Positions 38,401 to 46,540 of a DNA stretch of 64,000 nucleotides are shown here, one piece after another. The notes beneath the pieces were generated by a model. The model made no database searches. It worked only from the letters and a program-made list of their open reading frames with translations, and was not told the origin of the DNA. Position numbers and translations under genes: made by a program. Source of the DNA: Prostheceraeus crozeri (Eukaryota; Platyhelminthes; Polycladida; Euryleptidae); assembly GCA_907163375.1 (NCBI GenBank), contig CAJQUW010010445.1, forward strand, positions 62,001 to 126,000, given 5' to 3'. Every line of letters begins with the position of its first letter. Positions within the stretch are counted from its first letter, which is position 1.

Positions 38401-41383
38401 GCAAGATACTTGAAATTAAACATAAATGACAACTACATTTATGTTACTTATCAGCATGCCTCACAAATGCTGATTGATATTGCTATGCAATGCATGCACA
38501 TATAAACTGGTTAATCTGATTAAAAGAACACCTTGGGATATTGTGAAGTCTTATGAAAAAACGCATCAACTTACTTCCGTAGCATCTTGAACTGCATCAA
38601 GCGAGACTGGCGTAGGAAGATGATTACTGGTCAATTTCGTCATTTTGTCATACACCTGCGCAAAATTAAAAATGAAATTTCGGAGGTACGAGTAAAAATA
38701 TCATTTAAAGGTAATCGGTGAAGACAATCAGAACACAATACTAATACATCTTTAGCTAGACAGGAGTGGCACTAGCTGAAGTTTGTGCTTTCGAAAACTA
38801 GTTACGTCGGCGGGTTCATAAAACAGATGACTGGCCACGCCCAACTTTCCATCATGCATGTATTCCGCACATATCATTGAAAAGTACTCATGCAATACAC
38901 CAACCCTAACATCGAGCAGAGCTACTTCTAAAAAAATAGTATCAAAATAAGAGACTGGTAATTCAAACGCTATAGAATACTGTTCTAAGAATAAAATGCC
39001 TGAAAATCTCACATCTTGATACTACGTTGGTCGTCATCCCCTCGTCAAGTAGTGAGTGCAGAATATTCAAGGATTAAAAGAAACAAGCCATTCAGCAGCC
39101 CATTCGGAGACCCTGTGAAAGTCTTCATTAATAAAGTCTAGCAAAAGCGGACGCGGCATGATCATCATTTTTAGTCGTTCATTGGAATATCTCGATTGAT
39201 CTCTTCTATTTTCTGCATTGTCCACTTCTGCTAACTCAAAAAATGTCTGATAATGGAGAATTTTACGATAGAATGCTAATATTTACTAGTTCACAATTTT
39301 TACATTTATTTGCCTAAGTCGTATAAAAGCAGGTAGCTGATTTTGATTTTAGCGTATGCCTCAGAGCTCATGCAATAGATTATAGAAAAATGGTAGCTCC
39401 ATTACAATGATAATGGAAGGAAAGAAGCGATGAATTTTCAACTTTCAATGATAAATTTGAATCACACCCATGAGGATCGCTTCGGTAAGATATAAGTTAT
39501 AACAAATTATTACATGGAACAGTCACTTAAAAATTATGTCACAATAATTTGAAAAGGGTAGACTTTTCTTATCATGTCGCTTATCATGCTTAACATCATT
39601 TTCATTCATAACAGCACCATAATTGAATCAACTTTAATGACTATCCAAATATCAAAGCTGAATGTGCCCAAATAATATAACTACAAGCTCACAACTCGAA
39701 AATTAGCCCTGCAAATAGATTATGACTGCACGCTATTCGACCTATTTCTTGTCATTCTGAAACTGATACGGCCGTTAAATGCACAACATGCGTATAATAT
39801 GTACTTATAATACGCGTCAATGCAAGATCGCCGCAAGAATGAGAATATTCGACTTGCCATGGATCTGACATCGATTCGATGTGCACTGCAGCAAAACCGC
39901 TTACGATGATATGGGTACGTGATGAGGAAAGATCGACAAGAAATTGTCAGAAGTGTGATGAAGCAAAGTGTGAATGGTGTAAGTAAGAGAGGATGACCGA
40001 AGCAGACCATATGGTCGGAAGTGGTGAAGGAAGACCCAAAAGCTGCAGAGCTCCAACCTCAAGACGCCGCCAATCGATATCTGTAGCGAGCTGTTCCCCG
40101 AAAAATAGGAAAACCATCCAACCCTACGAGCCGGGACAGACAGACGTTAAATGGATAGTGAGTGACTTAAAATATGATACACAAAAGATGTTATGAGAGA
40201 GAGGAGCCGTAAATTTTGAAGACTTTATTTCGCAAACATTTTTCATCGGCGTCGATGGCCACCATCATCAGTGCATAGAGACAAAAGACAATAAAGGGTC
40301 AATTTTTATACACATTTATAATCACTGGAAGATCAATGTAGTAGGAGTGATTTGGTGTTGCTGTTCAGTAGTTGATTCTTGTTGGTGAAAGATTTGATGT
40401 AGGTCTACAGCAATTCAGCAAGTTTCGTATATCATTATTTTGAAATTTTCTTTCTTCGGTACGTGTTCAAGCATTGAAATCTGGGATGGTGGTCTCCCTT
40501 TTAGGTGTTCGTTGATTCGTTTGTGTAAATGCTGACGAGCCTCCCCGAAGTAGCTTTTGCTTCATTTCCAGACGAGGGAAGAGCATCCGTCAAAAGGAAT
40601 TTCACCTTAATTTTTTTATAAAGTTTTGATTTTACAGGGTGGTGATGGCAACTTGACTTTGGATTCTATTTCGCTCAAAGTATTACCGATGAAGGGTAAT
40701 TTCCAGTATAAATCTACTTTTCATTGTCTTCATTTTCATTTTTTTCTTTATGAAAAAGAAAGATGAAATTCCTTTAGACGAATACTCTTCCCTCGTCTAC
40801 AAGCATATTTGTGAGCTGTGCAGCAAAAGCTACTTCAGGGAAACTCCAACGAACACCTAAAAGGCAGACCATCTTCCGAGATTTCAATGCACGAACACGT
40901 TCCAAAGAAAGAAAATTTCAAAATAATGATATACGAAACTTGCTGAATTGCTGTAGGCCTACATCAAATCTTTCACCAACAAGAATCAACTACTGAACGA
41001 CAACATCCTATCACTCCTACTACATTGATCTTCCAGTGATTATAAATTTGTATAAAAATTGACCCTTTATTGTCTTTTGTCTCTATGCACTGATGATGGT
41101 GGCCATCGACTCCTATGAAAAATGTTTGCGAATAAATTCTGTTCATAAAAATCTTTACAACATGAAATCTAAAAAAGTCATGAAAGCAAGGACAATTTCC
41201 GGCAAAAAACTATCTGTACTTATCAATGAATGCATTAGTATTTTTTGATGTCCTGACTTAAAAATTTACCTGAAATATCGTTTCCGTTTGCTTGGAGGTC
41301 AGGTAATTCTTCAAGAAGTTGTCTACATTGTCTGACTTCTGTTCTAGTTCGGTTAGAATGTCTTCAAGAAGAGAGGAGCCCAT
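11230..41383 (-). CDS. MPP7: MPP7-like MAGUK scaffold protein (L27-L27-PDZ-SH3-GK), 12 coding exons
   Basis: Twelve minus-strand exons join in phase into 548 residues: 41383-41270, 38655-38575, 35552-35258, 32923-32838, 31573-31302, 19860-19814, 19749-19657, 15277-15197, 12477-12384, 12325-12214, 11881-11711, 11430-11230. All introns are GT-AG. Domains: two L27 modules (about 4-60 and 62-112), PDZ (about 122-203, carboxylate loop EPLGAT), SH3 (about 219-283, ALFSYNP and DPHWWQA), a short hook, then a guanylate kinase-like domain (about 323-540, IKPPSIDVLRETRK, ending PHWVPRSWL). Length and domain order match vertebrate MPP7 (576 residues, from memory), which is the closest recalled match; MPP3 is the alternative. 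The family organises cell polarity and junction complexes at the membrane through L27 and PDZ contacts. The start ATG directly follows an acceptor-like TTTTTATAG, so a noncoding 5' exon probably lies further upstream and was not found. Function is inferred from the family. Confidence 0.93.
11711..11881 (-). CDS. MPP7: MPP7-like coding exon 11 (GK)
   Basis: Residues 426-482: KPYIVYIKPPSIDVLRETRK, a hallmark of MPP guanylate kinase domains, followed by an acidic, serine-rich insertion region. Acceptor CATTTTCAG, donor AGC/GTAAGT, phase 0 on both sides. Confidence 0.93.
12214..12325 (-). CDS. MPP7: MPP7-like coding exon 10 (GK)
   Basis: Residues 388-425: an IIDGHKVSESERTGLC segment, then AGRVAVFTAKFE, corresponding to the family's region YGTSIDSV...VCLLDVQPHTV. 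Acceptor TTCGTTTCAG, donor GAA/GTAAGT, leaving in phase 0. Confidence 0.85.
12384..12477 (-). CDS. MPP7: MPP7-like coding exon 9 (GMP-binding-like region)
   Basis: Residues 357-388: TTREPRSEE, then GRDYLFVTQEEFETFV, equivalent to the HTTR...DYxF segment of guanylate kinases. Acceptor TTTCTTTCAG, donor ATAG/GTGAGA. Only 58 bases separate it from exon 10. Confidence 0.9.
13022..13110 (+). repeat. tRNA-like SINE head (possible)
   Basis: An A-box-like TGGCTCAGTGTTCG and, about 45 bases on, a B-box-like GGTCGAATC preceded by CGACACT have the spacing of a tRNA-derived pol III promoter. No acceptor stem or anticodon arm folds convincingly, so this is a tRNA-derived SINE remnant rather than a tRNA gene. 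It lies in the intron between MPP7-like exons 8 and 9. Confidence 0.35.
14052..14762. mobile_element. Non-autonomous hAT element (MITE), 711 bp
   Basis: The ends AGGCCTCCCAC and TGGGCCTCCCAC (the latter read on the other strand) are inverted and flanked by a perfect 8-bp duplication TGTAGTGC (14044-14051 and 14763-14770). A TTTCAGGAC motif recurs near both ends (left, ATTTCAGGACAC; right, three copies), as expected for subterminal transposase sites. No coding sequence is left. It sits in the MPP7-like intron 8. Confidence 0.75.
15197..15277 (-). CDS. MPP7: MPP7-like coding exon 8 (GK P-loop)
   Basis: Residues 330-357: the P-loop GARRVGKS followed by ELKRRLISTEPEHF. Acceptor TTCCAACAG, donor CGCA/GTGAGT, phase 1 on both sides. 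The loop keeps a Walker A GxxxxGKS pattern, whereas vertebrate MPP7 as I recall it has GPVGVGLN without the lysine. Confidence 0.9.
16252..16360. repeat. Near-perfect palindrome / foldback MITE
   Basis: The arm TTGTGTGAAAAAAACAATCG... with CGTAAATCTATTTTAAAA is followed directly by its reverse complement. The arms are about 50 bases, differ only by four extra bases in the left arm, and have an AAAATTTT centre. TA dinucleotides border both ends, suggesting a foldback MITE inserted at TA. Confidence 0.75.
16476..16534. repeat. Inverted repeat (hairpin), 19-bp arms
   Basis: TCAAGGCAGTTAACTATAA (16476-16494) and its exact reverse complement (16516-16534) are separated by 21 AT-rich bases. It lies 115 bases after the larger palindrome and does not share its sequence. 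Confidence 0.7.
17090..17690 (-). other. Possible gag-like fossil fragment, unassigned
   Basis: Minus-strand frames contain a Cys-rich patch (CHTCGRCG) and a long Gln/Asn/Tyr/Arg-rich stretch resembling nucleocapsid-type tails. The family cannot be named and no ends are visible. If it is a retroelement relic it is broken in several places. Confidence 0.2.
17690..17930 (-). pseudogene. LINE reverse transcriptase scrap
   Basis: On the minus strand RFGLEINFQSS, and after a frame change LEHVKHFKYLGRRIT, match the non-LTR reverse transcriptase order GLxIN...K...VxxFxYLG. About 80 residues survive, with at least one frameshift. It is intronic to the MPP7-like gene. Confidence 0.5.
18305..18445 (+). 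repeat. G-rich tandem duplication (G4-prone)
   Basis: Two diverged copies of a roughly 60-70-base unit share GTGGGAAGCGC, TTGTGTGGGTCCTGGGG and GAGAATG(A/G)GATGGGGTGG. The plus strand carries at least eight runs of three or more G. Base composition is very unlike the AT-rich surroundings. It lies in the intron between MPP7-like exons 7 and 8, on the strand opposite to transcription. Confidence 0.7.
18660..19190 (+). repeat. Probable LINE 3' end fragment
   Basis: A frame with KLFKKTSNYEHHVHNQ resembles the end of CR1/Rex-type ORF2 proteins. It is followed by about 250 bases ending in AATAAAGCTTTTATTATTGTTATTATC, a microsatellite-like tail typical of CR1-type LINEs. The similarity is weak and other origins are possible. 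Confidence 0.3.
19657..19749 (-). CDS. MPP7: MPP7-like coding exon 7 (start of GK domain)
   Basis: Residues 299-330: a TYDFV segment, then SYRPIVIVG, the first beta strand of the guanylate kinase-like domain. Acceptor ATTTTTCCAG, donor GTCG/GTGAGT. Enters and leaves in phase 1. Confidence 0.9.
19814..19860 (-). CDS. MPP7: MPP7-like coding exon 6 (hook micro-exon, 47 nt)
   Basis: A 47-nt exon coding KEQLRLQSSHNQKTK, the basic and polar hook between SH3 and GK. Acceptor CTGATTACAG, donor AAAAG/GTAAGA. Its phase (2 in, 1 out) is exactly what the neighbours need, which is the main support for so short an exon. Only 64 bases separate it from exon 7. Confidence 0.85.
21100..21830 (-). pseudogene. 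LINE reverse transcriptase 3' fragment
   Basis: On the minus strand the order is GLPLEVLCADDLALIASSAS (a YADD-like box, here CADD), ELFGGLEIN, then further downstream an RHFDRREG piece and NGRPKKTWKD (near 21210), the signature run of a non-LTR ORF2 3' half. Frames shift several times. It points away from the second LINE fragment at 22190-23270, with the two 5' sides facing each other. Confidence 0.65.
22190..23270 (+). pseudogene. LINE reverse transcriptase 3' fragment
   Basis: GLPYELLYADDLLLMAAAES and GLKMNTGKTKVLVSG carry the YADD catalytic box and the following thumb motif. Then come RVEMRMLWWICGVRLSDRKL, TRQMLRWFG and (frameshifted) a GRPGSKW segment. The order is that of RTE/CR1-like ORF2 proteins. 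There is a gap of non-matching sequence after 22430 and at least three frame changes, so it is dead. Confidence 0.75.
23996..24135 (+). repeat. Left TIR of mariner
   Basis: 140 bp, the reverse complement of 25594-25733 with a single clear mismatch (GTCGCCG against GTTGCCG). It is preceded by the TA target dinucleotide at 23994-23995. Confidence 0.9.
24381..25436 (+). CDS. mariner transposase (DD34D), 351 aa, intact
   Basis: Cut-and-paste transposase. The N-terminal half holds paired helix-turn-helix DNA-binding regions (about 10-60 and 85-125), with GRPQE between them in place of the usual GRP box and FVPKFLS where mariners have WVPHxL. Catalytic Asp residues are D163 (ILTEDET), D254 (LLHDNAPIH) and D289 (YSPDLAPSDFYLF). 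Exactly 34 residues lie between the last two, the mariner signature. The frame is open and of normal family length. One oddity is TEDETPL where most mariners have GDETW. The first of two adjacent ATGs was taken as the start. Confidence 0.93.
   Translation: MMDVTSVSSVEYRSVIRYLLIRGFANGDILKELSLAYGSKAPSRTTAYFWISEFKRGRQSVEQDFSTVGRPQEIPEEKSSQCDEVITAHRRITIRELSRELRISYHSCHDIIERLGYRKLASRFVPKFLSPEMKENRLLAAQSNLDLLEMHGDQFLNCILTEDETPLSLYLPQSKRESAEWRKSGESAPLKMRSGTSHRRSLMLTVFWNASGIQLVDFADKGVRINSEYYSNLLSEARKKIRKPRNIPLYLLHDNAPIHTSQETTNALTRNGFQLLSHPPYSPDLAPSDFYLFRFLKKHLRGHHFESPVELRDAVTEFFDSLTPEFFHKAFCELRLRWQKVTNANGSYIEK
25594..25733 (-). repeat. Right TIR of mariner
   Basis: Mirror copy of the left TIR, followed by TA at 25734-25735. 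Confidence 0.9.
25736..28089. other. Intronic sequence, no confirmed gene
   Basis: Part of the large MPP7-like intron. A minus-strand stretch near 27560-27180 reads like coding sequence (for example RRKWLNADTMRRYLQ and WPPLPEQEIERLGF) but contains stops and matches no family I know. The rest shows nothing. Confidence 0.35.
28090..29441. mobile_element. Possible TA-targeting non-autonomous DNA transposon
   Basis: The left end TAGGGGAAAGTGAGGTGGTA and the right end, read inward, TAGGGGAAATTGAGAAGGTT are similar inverted termini bordered by TA. Inside, GGGAAGTATGGGCC (28283-28296) recurs as an exact inverted copy at 29101-29114. No transposase is visible. The pattern fits a 1.35-kb MITE, but the outer repeats match only about two thirds of positions. 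Confidence 0.4.
30474..30660 (+). repeat. tRNA-like SINE with CTGATGA...CGAAAC core (possible)
   Basis: A GTGGTTAGATGG A-box-like motif and an AGATCGAAC B-box-like motif are followed by GACTGATGAAGCC and GCCGAAACATG. Head plus body looks like a tRNA-derived SINE. No flanking duplication was confirmed. It is intronic to the MPP7-like gene. Confidence 0.35.
31302..31573 (-). CDS. MPP7: MPP7-like coding exon 5 (PDZ end and SH3)
   Basis: Residues 193 to about 283: the last PDZ strand (GEVRLKLCPS), then SH3 with FVRALFSYNPSGDKLIPC, EAGLSF, DPHWWQA and AGLIPSRLLQEK. Acceptor TTTTGCAG, donor GAAAA/GTGAGT, ending in phase 2. The intron that follows is 11.4 kb, the largest of the gene, and contains the mariner and several LINE pieces. 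Confidence 0.95.
32838..32923 (-). CDS. MPP7: MPP7-like coding exon 4 (second half of PDZ)
   Basis: Residues 164-192, AALSVGDEIQEINDHCV onward, the typical PDZ segment that follows GGAADR. Acceptor CTTCTGCAG, donor CTG/GTAAGC; enters in phase 1 and leaves in phase 0. Confidence 0.93.
35258..35552 (-). CDS. MPP7: MPP7-like coding exon 3 (L27-2 and first half of PDZ)
   Basis: Residues 66-163 plus the first base of codon 164. It holds L27-2 (LVNLLRRPFTKALLQCHDMI), the acidic linker, and the PDZ start with LVKKQEPLGATIK and ARIMHGGAADR, which is the strongest match to vertebrate MPP7 in the gene. Acceptor TATGTACAG, donor TGTG/GTAAGT, ending in phase 1. Confidence 0.95.
37082..37736. mobile_element. 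Non-autonomous hAT element (MITE), 655 bp
   Basis: The left end CAGGGCTGCGGAAGCGA and the right end, read inward, CAGGGGTGCAGAAGCGGAAG are hAT-type inverted termini. The flanks AATGACAG (37074-37081) and AAGTACAG (37737-37744) match at six of eight positions, an aged 8-bp duplication. Copies of CGCTTCCGCTTC lie near both ends. There is no coding content. It lies in the intron between MPP7-like exons 2 and 3. Confidence 0.7.
38575..38655 (-). CDS. MPP7: MPP7-like coding exon 2 (end of L27-1)
   Basis: Residues 39-65, VYDKMTKLTSNHLPTP onward, matching the family's helix between the two L27 modules. Acceptor TTTTGCGCAG, donor GAA/GTAAGT, phase 0 on both sides. Confidence 0.88.
39775..40165 (+). 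pseudogene. LINE ORF2 C-terminal fragment
   Basis: Frames spell a GYVMRKDRQEIVRSVMKQS segment, then (after a stop) PKQTIWSEVVKED, then LQPQDAANRYLWRAV, the usual C-terminal run of RTE/CR1-like ORF2 proteins (YGHVMRRD...GRPKxTWxEVVKxDL). Stops and a frame change show it is dead. It directly precedes the Penelope-like inverted pair. Confidence 0.65.
40222..41143. repeat. Head-to-head pair of Penelope-like 3' ends (inverted repeat)
   Basis: 40222-40605 and 40763-41143 are inverted copies, about 90-95 percent alike by eye, around a 157-base centre. Each arm reads outward from the centre as the tail of a GIY-YIG endonuclease. The left arm (minus strand) has KSYFGEARQHLHKRINEHL and ISMLEHVPKKE; the right arm (plus strand) has LVYKHICELCSKSYF. 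The tails are followed by CACTGATGATGGTGGCCATC and an AT-rich end. Penelope-like elements often leave inverted, 5'-truncated copies, which this resembles. Stops show neither tail is functional. Confidence 0.65.
41270..41383 (-). CDS. MPP7: MPP7-like coding exon 1 (start, L27-1)
   Basis: Codes for residues 1-38 beginning MGSSLLEDILTELEQ, the first half of the N-terminal L27 module. A polypyrimidine acceptor (TTTCTTTTTATAG) lies immediately before the ATG and the donor is CAG/GTAAAT. The exon is therefore probably the second transcribed exon, with the start codon at its first base. It ends in phase 0. Confidence 0.85.
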
Positions 41384-42964
41384 CTATAAAAAGAAATAAA
41401 TTCAATGCTGAGCTTTTTGGGAACAGACTGCAAAATTGCAAAATGTGAAGATCCCGGAGAAGGAAAAATACAAAGTTGAACAGATCTCACATGAATATTT
41501 CCAGAATGAAAATGTTTACTAAAAGTCGAAGATGTGGAAAATAAATTTGCTTAAATTTTAATAAGATTCAAACCGTCAATACGAGTAATATGCACAAACC
41601 TAATGGTCAAACATAAAAATCCAAAGACAAAAATACACTAATTCAAACAATTTATGCCACACTACTAGGCTACCAGGATATTCATGTAACTGAAAAAAAC
41701 TCGACCTTTAACACGCATCACATGACGGGACCAGACGGGTCAATAAGTTAATTGTAACCGAATAAGCGATTAGCAAGGCGACAAACCTGAGGAGGCATAG
41801 CCAAGAGAAAAATAAATTACAAACTAAATGTAGGCCTGCCTCAAACGCAGAACAACAGCAGGTCAGTCATACATTTGGATGTAAGACATCCAAACCTGTA
41901 GACGAGAAACCTACTCATACAAAAACATTTAATGCTTGACTTTATAGATGATATTTCATTTACTCAAGTTCGAACTGGATCTAACTTGTGGCATTTCTAT
42001 GCGAAATTATTGAATTGAGATCATTTTGAGACAGAAATCATTTTGAGAAAAAGTCATAATCATTGAAAAAAATTTTTAATATCTTATCAAATGTCGAGCC
42101 AAGGCATATTTTCACAATTGAAATATAGGTTGATTTATTCAAAATTGGTCAAACAAGATAGCATATCGCAAATGGTTATCGCGAATATGGTTATTGGGAT
42201 GTTAAGTCTTTCAGTCCTATGTTTCAACACCATTTAAAGAACAAGGAAGCTTTTGTTGGGAATCTGTAGAAGCTACTATTTATACGTTCAGCATTGATAT
42301 TGTTGATCGGAAGGCATACCACCAATCCAATTTTACAGCATATTTAAATTGAATCTCCACGTAAAAATGTTGCTATTCTAAATGATGCGCTTGCATCTTG
42401 ATGCTTGTTCGTCACTGCACATGATAAAAATGGAATTCATTCATCAGTGCGTCTAAAATCTGACGCTTGCTTCCACGCTTCCATCCAGCTATCATGTTTT
42501 TGTCCTCATGCACAAATCACCAATGACGTCAACACGCATTTTCATTCAGCTCTAGCGACTTTACGAAACAATTTTCACCGCCGAGAGTCACGTCGAATGA
42601 CTTCTCTTCCAACGTACATGCGATTGAGGTCGCATTAAAAATCAACCGGAGTGCACCTTCAAGCGGTTAACTGCACACAAACAAGCATTTATTGCATTAA
42701 CGCTAGAGATTGAGCTTAGAAGAATGCTAGTATTATCACATCACTGGATGTCAATTTTATCGAAATTGGCCCGCTCGTTCAATGACTGATTTCAAATTCT
42801 GCATTCCAATACACAACATTTGATGAGTCACCATTTTTTGAACAGAATTTTCACCCCTAGCACAGCTATGAGCCATGATCAAAGTTAGGGATTAGGCCTA
42901 GTCAATGAAAAAGAAATAAATTGTAGTAATATTATAAATAAATGAAAGCGACAAAGGATCTTCT

Positions 42965-43450
42965 ATCTGACTAAGCTGTCCCCATCAGAAACCTGTTCGC
43001 ATGCCTCTTGAAAGTATTAAAAGATTGTATTGGTCTCACAGAACAAGGAGGAGCTCTCCTTGTTCTGTAATTGGTCTGGGGGAGCTGATTCCAAAGCTGT
43101 GCCGTGCGAACAAAAAAGCGTTTCGAGGGACTCACAGTACGTGCGCGTTCCAAGCTCACATGATAGCATGTAATTGCATAAGCTCTGCGTGTGCTTCTAG
43201 AGAGGATCTTAGGTTTGGGTACGCACTCATTTACTGGAGAGCTGCTTATACCGAAATAGCATCTGTAGAAGAGACTGAGTGAAGCAACATCCCGTCTGAC
43301 GGAGAGCGGCTGGAACTTGATAGCAAGTTTTTCAGTCATGAGATTCTTGACACGCTTCTCAGCCCGATCAAGGCGGTTAAGGTGTTTTTGTGGGGCGCCA
43401 TTTTTAATATGTTCTTCGCTTGAGCCTGGGACTGGAAATTCATATCTCAT
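42965..43450 (-). pseudogene. LINE ORF2 C-terminal fragment (jockey-like)
   Basis: A 159-residue minus-strand frame contains PLSVRRDVASLSLFYRCYFG and RTAQLWNQLPQ, then SFNTFKRHANRFL. These are the canonical C-terminal blocks of jockey/CR1-like ORF2 proteins (RRxVASLSLFYRYYFG ... RTxxLWNSLP ... FKxxxNxxL). The frame is open to its stop, but the reverse transcriptase core is absent upstream, so it is a 5'-truncated copy. Confidence 0.75.
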
Positions 43451-44880
43451 AGATCAGTAGATGCATTAGCGACTTTTTGAAGGGTTGGTGATTGACCCCC
43501 ACACTTTATGGGAGTAGGTTATTGTCCCAAACACTTATAAACAATTTTATGTATTTTTGCGACATTTTCTTTTACCATTTAAGAAATACATGTATAAAGA
43601 TAATCGCAGCAACCCCAGACAGAATATCCCATGATTCTTCGCATAATTAATTTCTGATTCTCTCTGACTTCTGTTTGCACATCAAACAGTTCAACCTGCA
43701 GGCACTTTCCAGATTTCGAAACCTTGTATATTTGCTGAGAGAAGCAGGTTTTCAATCAAGAATGGAAGATTGCGATTACAATCAATTTCGACTAAGGGCC
43801 TTCGCCATACGGGCGGTAAGTAGAAGTCGAGAACTCGCACAGATCTGCAGATTCTCTGCTTGCAGTTGCATATCAACATTTGATCAAATGAAAAAGCTGC
43901 TGCATGAATTCACTATTTAGATTTCGGGGGAATTTATGCATTACATATTGCAATATATAGCGCCCTTAATTAGTTTTCCGAGAGGATCACTGTAAATTGT
44001 AAACGCGTCTTAATAAATGACGGATTTCCTAGAAGATTGATTGGTAGAAGATTTCCTTGCAATATGATTGACATTTGACGATCGTGTCATCCGTACCTGA
44101 GGCGCGCGGCGCGATATTGACAAAAATTGCATTGAAATAATGACTAATATTCGACATCCATTTACTCACTGTGTATGTTGAGATGACTCCATATTTGATG
44201 AATCTGGCAGACAGGTCTGCAAAGTTTCGGGGGAATGATCCATTATGTAAACATGTGTTTCATTGCCTTCTTTCAAAATCACTTGAGAAATGTTACTTCG
44301 ACAGTTTGGCTCATTTTCCTGGCTCTTCACTAAAAAAGGATCATAATCATCGCATTACCTTCAACTGCCCTAGTCATCGCTTGGTCTGTAAGCCTATATT
44401 TACTAGATCGAATCAGCCCTTTTAGTTACGTCTTCTACACCATGCGTTCGATCCTCTCAATATGTGAGTGATTTCATGATATTTCGTCAATTCGATCAAT
44501 TAAAAAAATCATTAGGATCAAGCACTATTTTAGCTCCTCCAACTTTCAAATCAAGGAACATAGCATAGAACTCCGATCTCCGAAGTGAGTTGAATTGCTA
44601 AATTATTTTTCTATGTCAACCGGTAGGCGGTAGCCAAAACATACACAATCTTCATTCAAAACGCTTCAGAGAGGAAAAATAAAGGATATGAATTATGCAA
44701 ATATCAGGGGTCCTAGTACAATATTGCTAAAAAAACGGAAAACGAATGCGCATAGCTACGTGGAATTGTAGCATGTAAATCGGCGCGCAGCGCTGAGGTT
44801 TTGTTTTGTAGAATGAAGTCGAATGCATTCGATTGTAGTTTATTCGATATAACATTACATGCTTAATCTGATGTACCTCT
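43451..44880. other. No gene recognised
   Basis: Short open frames only. One CAGGGGTC at 44708 looks like a hAT terminus, but no partner end was found. Confidence 0.4.
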
Positions 44881-44904
44881 AAATTAGCAGTTTTGACAGT
44901 GGCC

Positions 44905-46540
44905 CATTATTTACTAAGGCCTTGGAACCTGTTCATGCAGAACATCATTCTTACTAAACGAATTAAAAAGATTTGCTGTGGACTAATTAATATTGATTTG
45001 TTGAGAGGCTTGCATCGAAGTTTTTTTACTTCTAGGCTTGATGTTCGCTCAGTCAAACGTTGATTCATTCTACTGAAAGAGCGTTCTACTTCGGGGGAAC
45101 TAACGATACTTAAAAGGGACTTACCCAACTTCCATAACAAGGGATATGATCCCGATAAGTTGTTCCACCAGGTATCAATTCGAGATTCAAAGGAATAGTT
45201 CGACAATGGATCAACACAAAACTTTCTGGATCAATTGTTTTGGGATTGATTTTTTCACAAAACTTTCTGATTTCTCTTTTGACACTTTTCTTTTCCTCAT
45301 CAGTCAGTATGTTTGTATCCTGAGTAGCAAGCTTTATATCAAGTATTTCTGGCCGTAAACTGCACATCGTATTTCTGGGGATATTGCCGAGATGTAACGA
45401 AGAAAATGTTTTGTCATACGACATTTTTTGTTGCATGTTTAGCTGCTTTGATATAGGTCTGTCTGAGCTTTTCTTTTAAACCAGGTACAGATGCAACACA
45501 ATCATTTGCTTCACCTAAGAAAATGTCATTAAGCATGCAATACATTAGCTTGGACATCAAGTTTTGATAGGAGTTTTCTAGAACAATTAATCAATGAATC
45601 AAGTGTAATAAAAGAGCATAAGAATTCTCTAAGAAGTACCTCCATCTCCTGATGCAAAACATGCACCATGGGTTCATATTTCCGGAAGATAAGTGTGTAT
45701 CTTCGAAACAGTGGCAGTATACTTTTGCAAATAGGTATGTAAAACGGCGACAAGGTTTTTTCGTTCGAAGAATAGATGCTTCAAACTGCGATGAACACGA
45801 TCTTTTCCTGCATTCGTCAGTTTCTTTTTGTTAAGATCTTCCTGAAAGGACCTAATAAATTTTGTTCCTTCAACGGATACGTTTCGGCGCTTATATACCG
45901 CGTATTGGACAAAAGATGATTGAAAGTCACTCTATCTTCTGAACTCAATGAGAAAAATATAATAGTGTAAACATCTATCAATTCGAGTGTATGACATGTA
46001 CAGTCATAAGCTGATAACCATCGGGTTGTACAATGACTTTTATGCAAAATTATCGGCAAGTTCAATATTAGGCAAACTGTTTATATTTTTCTTTAAGGTC
46101 GACAGAATATTTAAAATGCGAATGAATATCATAAAAAACGTTCATTGTTACTCCACAATTGTTTGGTAAAAACTTTTGCCATGTTGTGGGCATGTTACAG
46201 CTGTCGCCATCAACATCCACCAAGTTAGGACAAGTGCTACGTAGTCTCTGAAAGAAACTGGCTTTGGAACTGTGCATTAATGCACATGAATCCATGAGTG
46301 CAGTCAAAAGTATTTCTCTGGATAGCAGAGAAGAATCAATAGTTTCGAGAATCGCATTTGTCACACTATCATCTGTCACTGTTAATTGTTCTATACTCTT
46401 AAGATGGTATATAGCACTACGCTGTAGATGATTGTCAAAAAGGCCTATTTGAAGTACATGACAACTGTTCTTCACCGTTACTTCGTCAACATTTAAAGAA
46501 TAAAAGACATCTCGAGCTCGTTGGGCGACATCTCCTTTAC
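44905..46540 (-). pseudogene. hAT transposase remnant
   Basis: Successive minus-strand frames follow the order of a hAT transposase. First come ALMDSCALMHSSKASF and LVDVDGDSCNMPTTWQKF (the RNase H-fold region after the first catalytic Asp, with a diverged C/H-x-H patch). Then HKSHCTTRWLSAYD, and finally WWNNLSGSYPLLWKLG with SPEVERSFSRMNQRL, the hAT C-terminal dimerisation block. At least four stops or frameshifts break it. Typical neighbours such as an N-terminal BED finger or terminal repeats were not found. Confidence 0.7.

Noticed and set aside
44708-44722. CAGGGGTCCTAG as a hAT terminus for the remnant at 44905-46540
   Set aside because: No inverted partner or 8-bp duplication was found on the other side.
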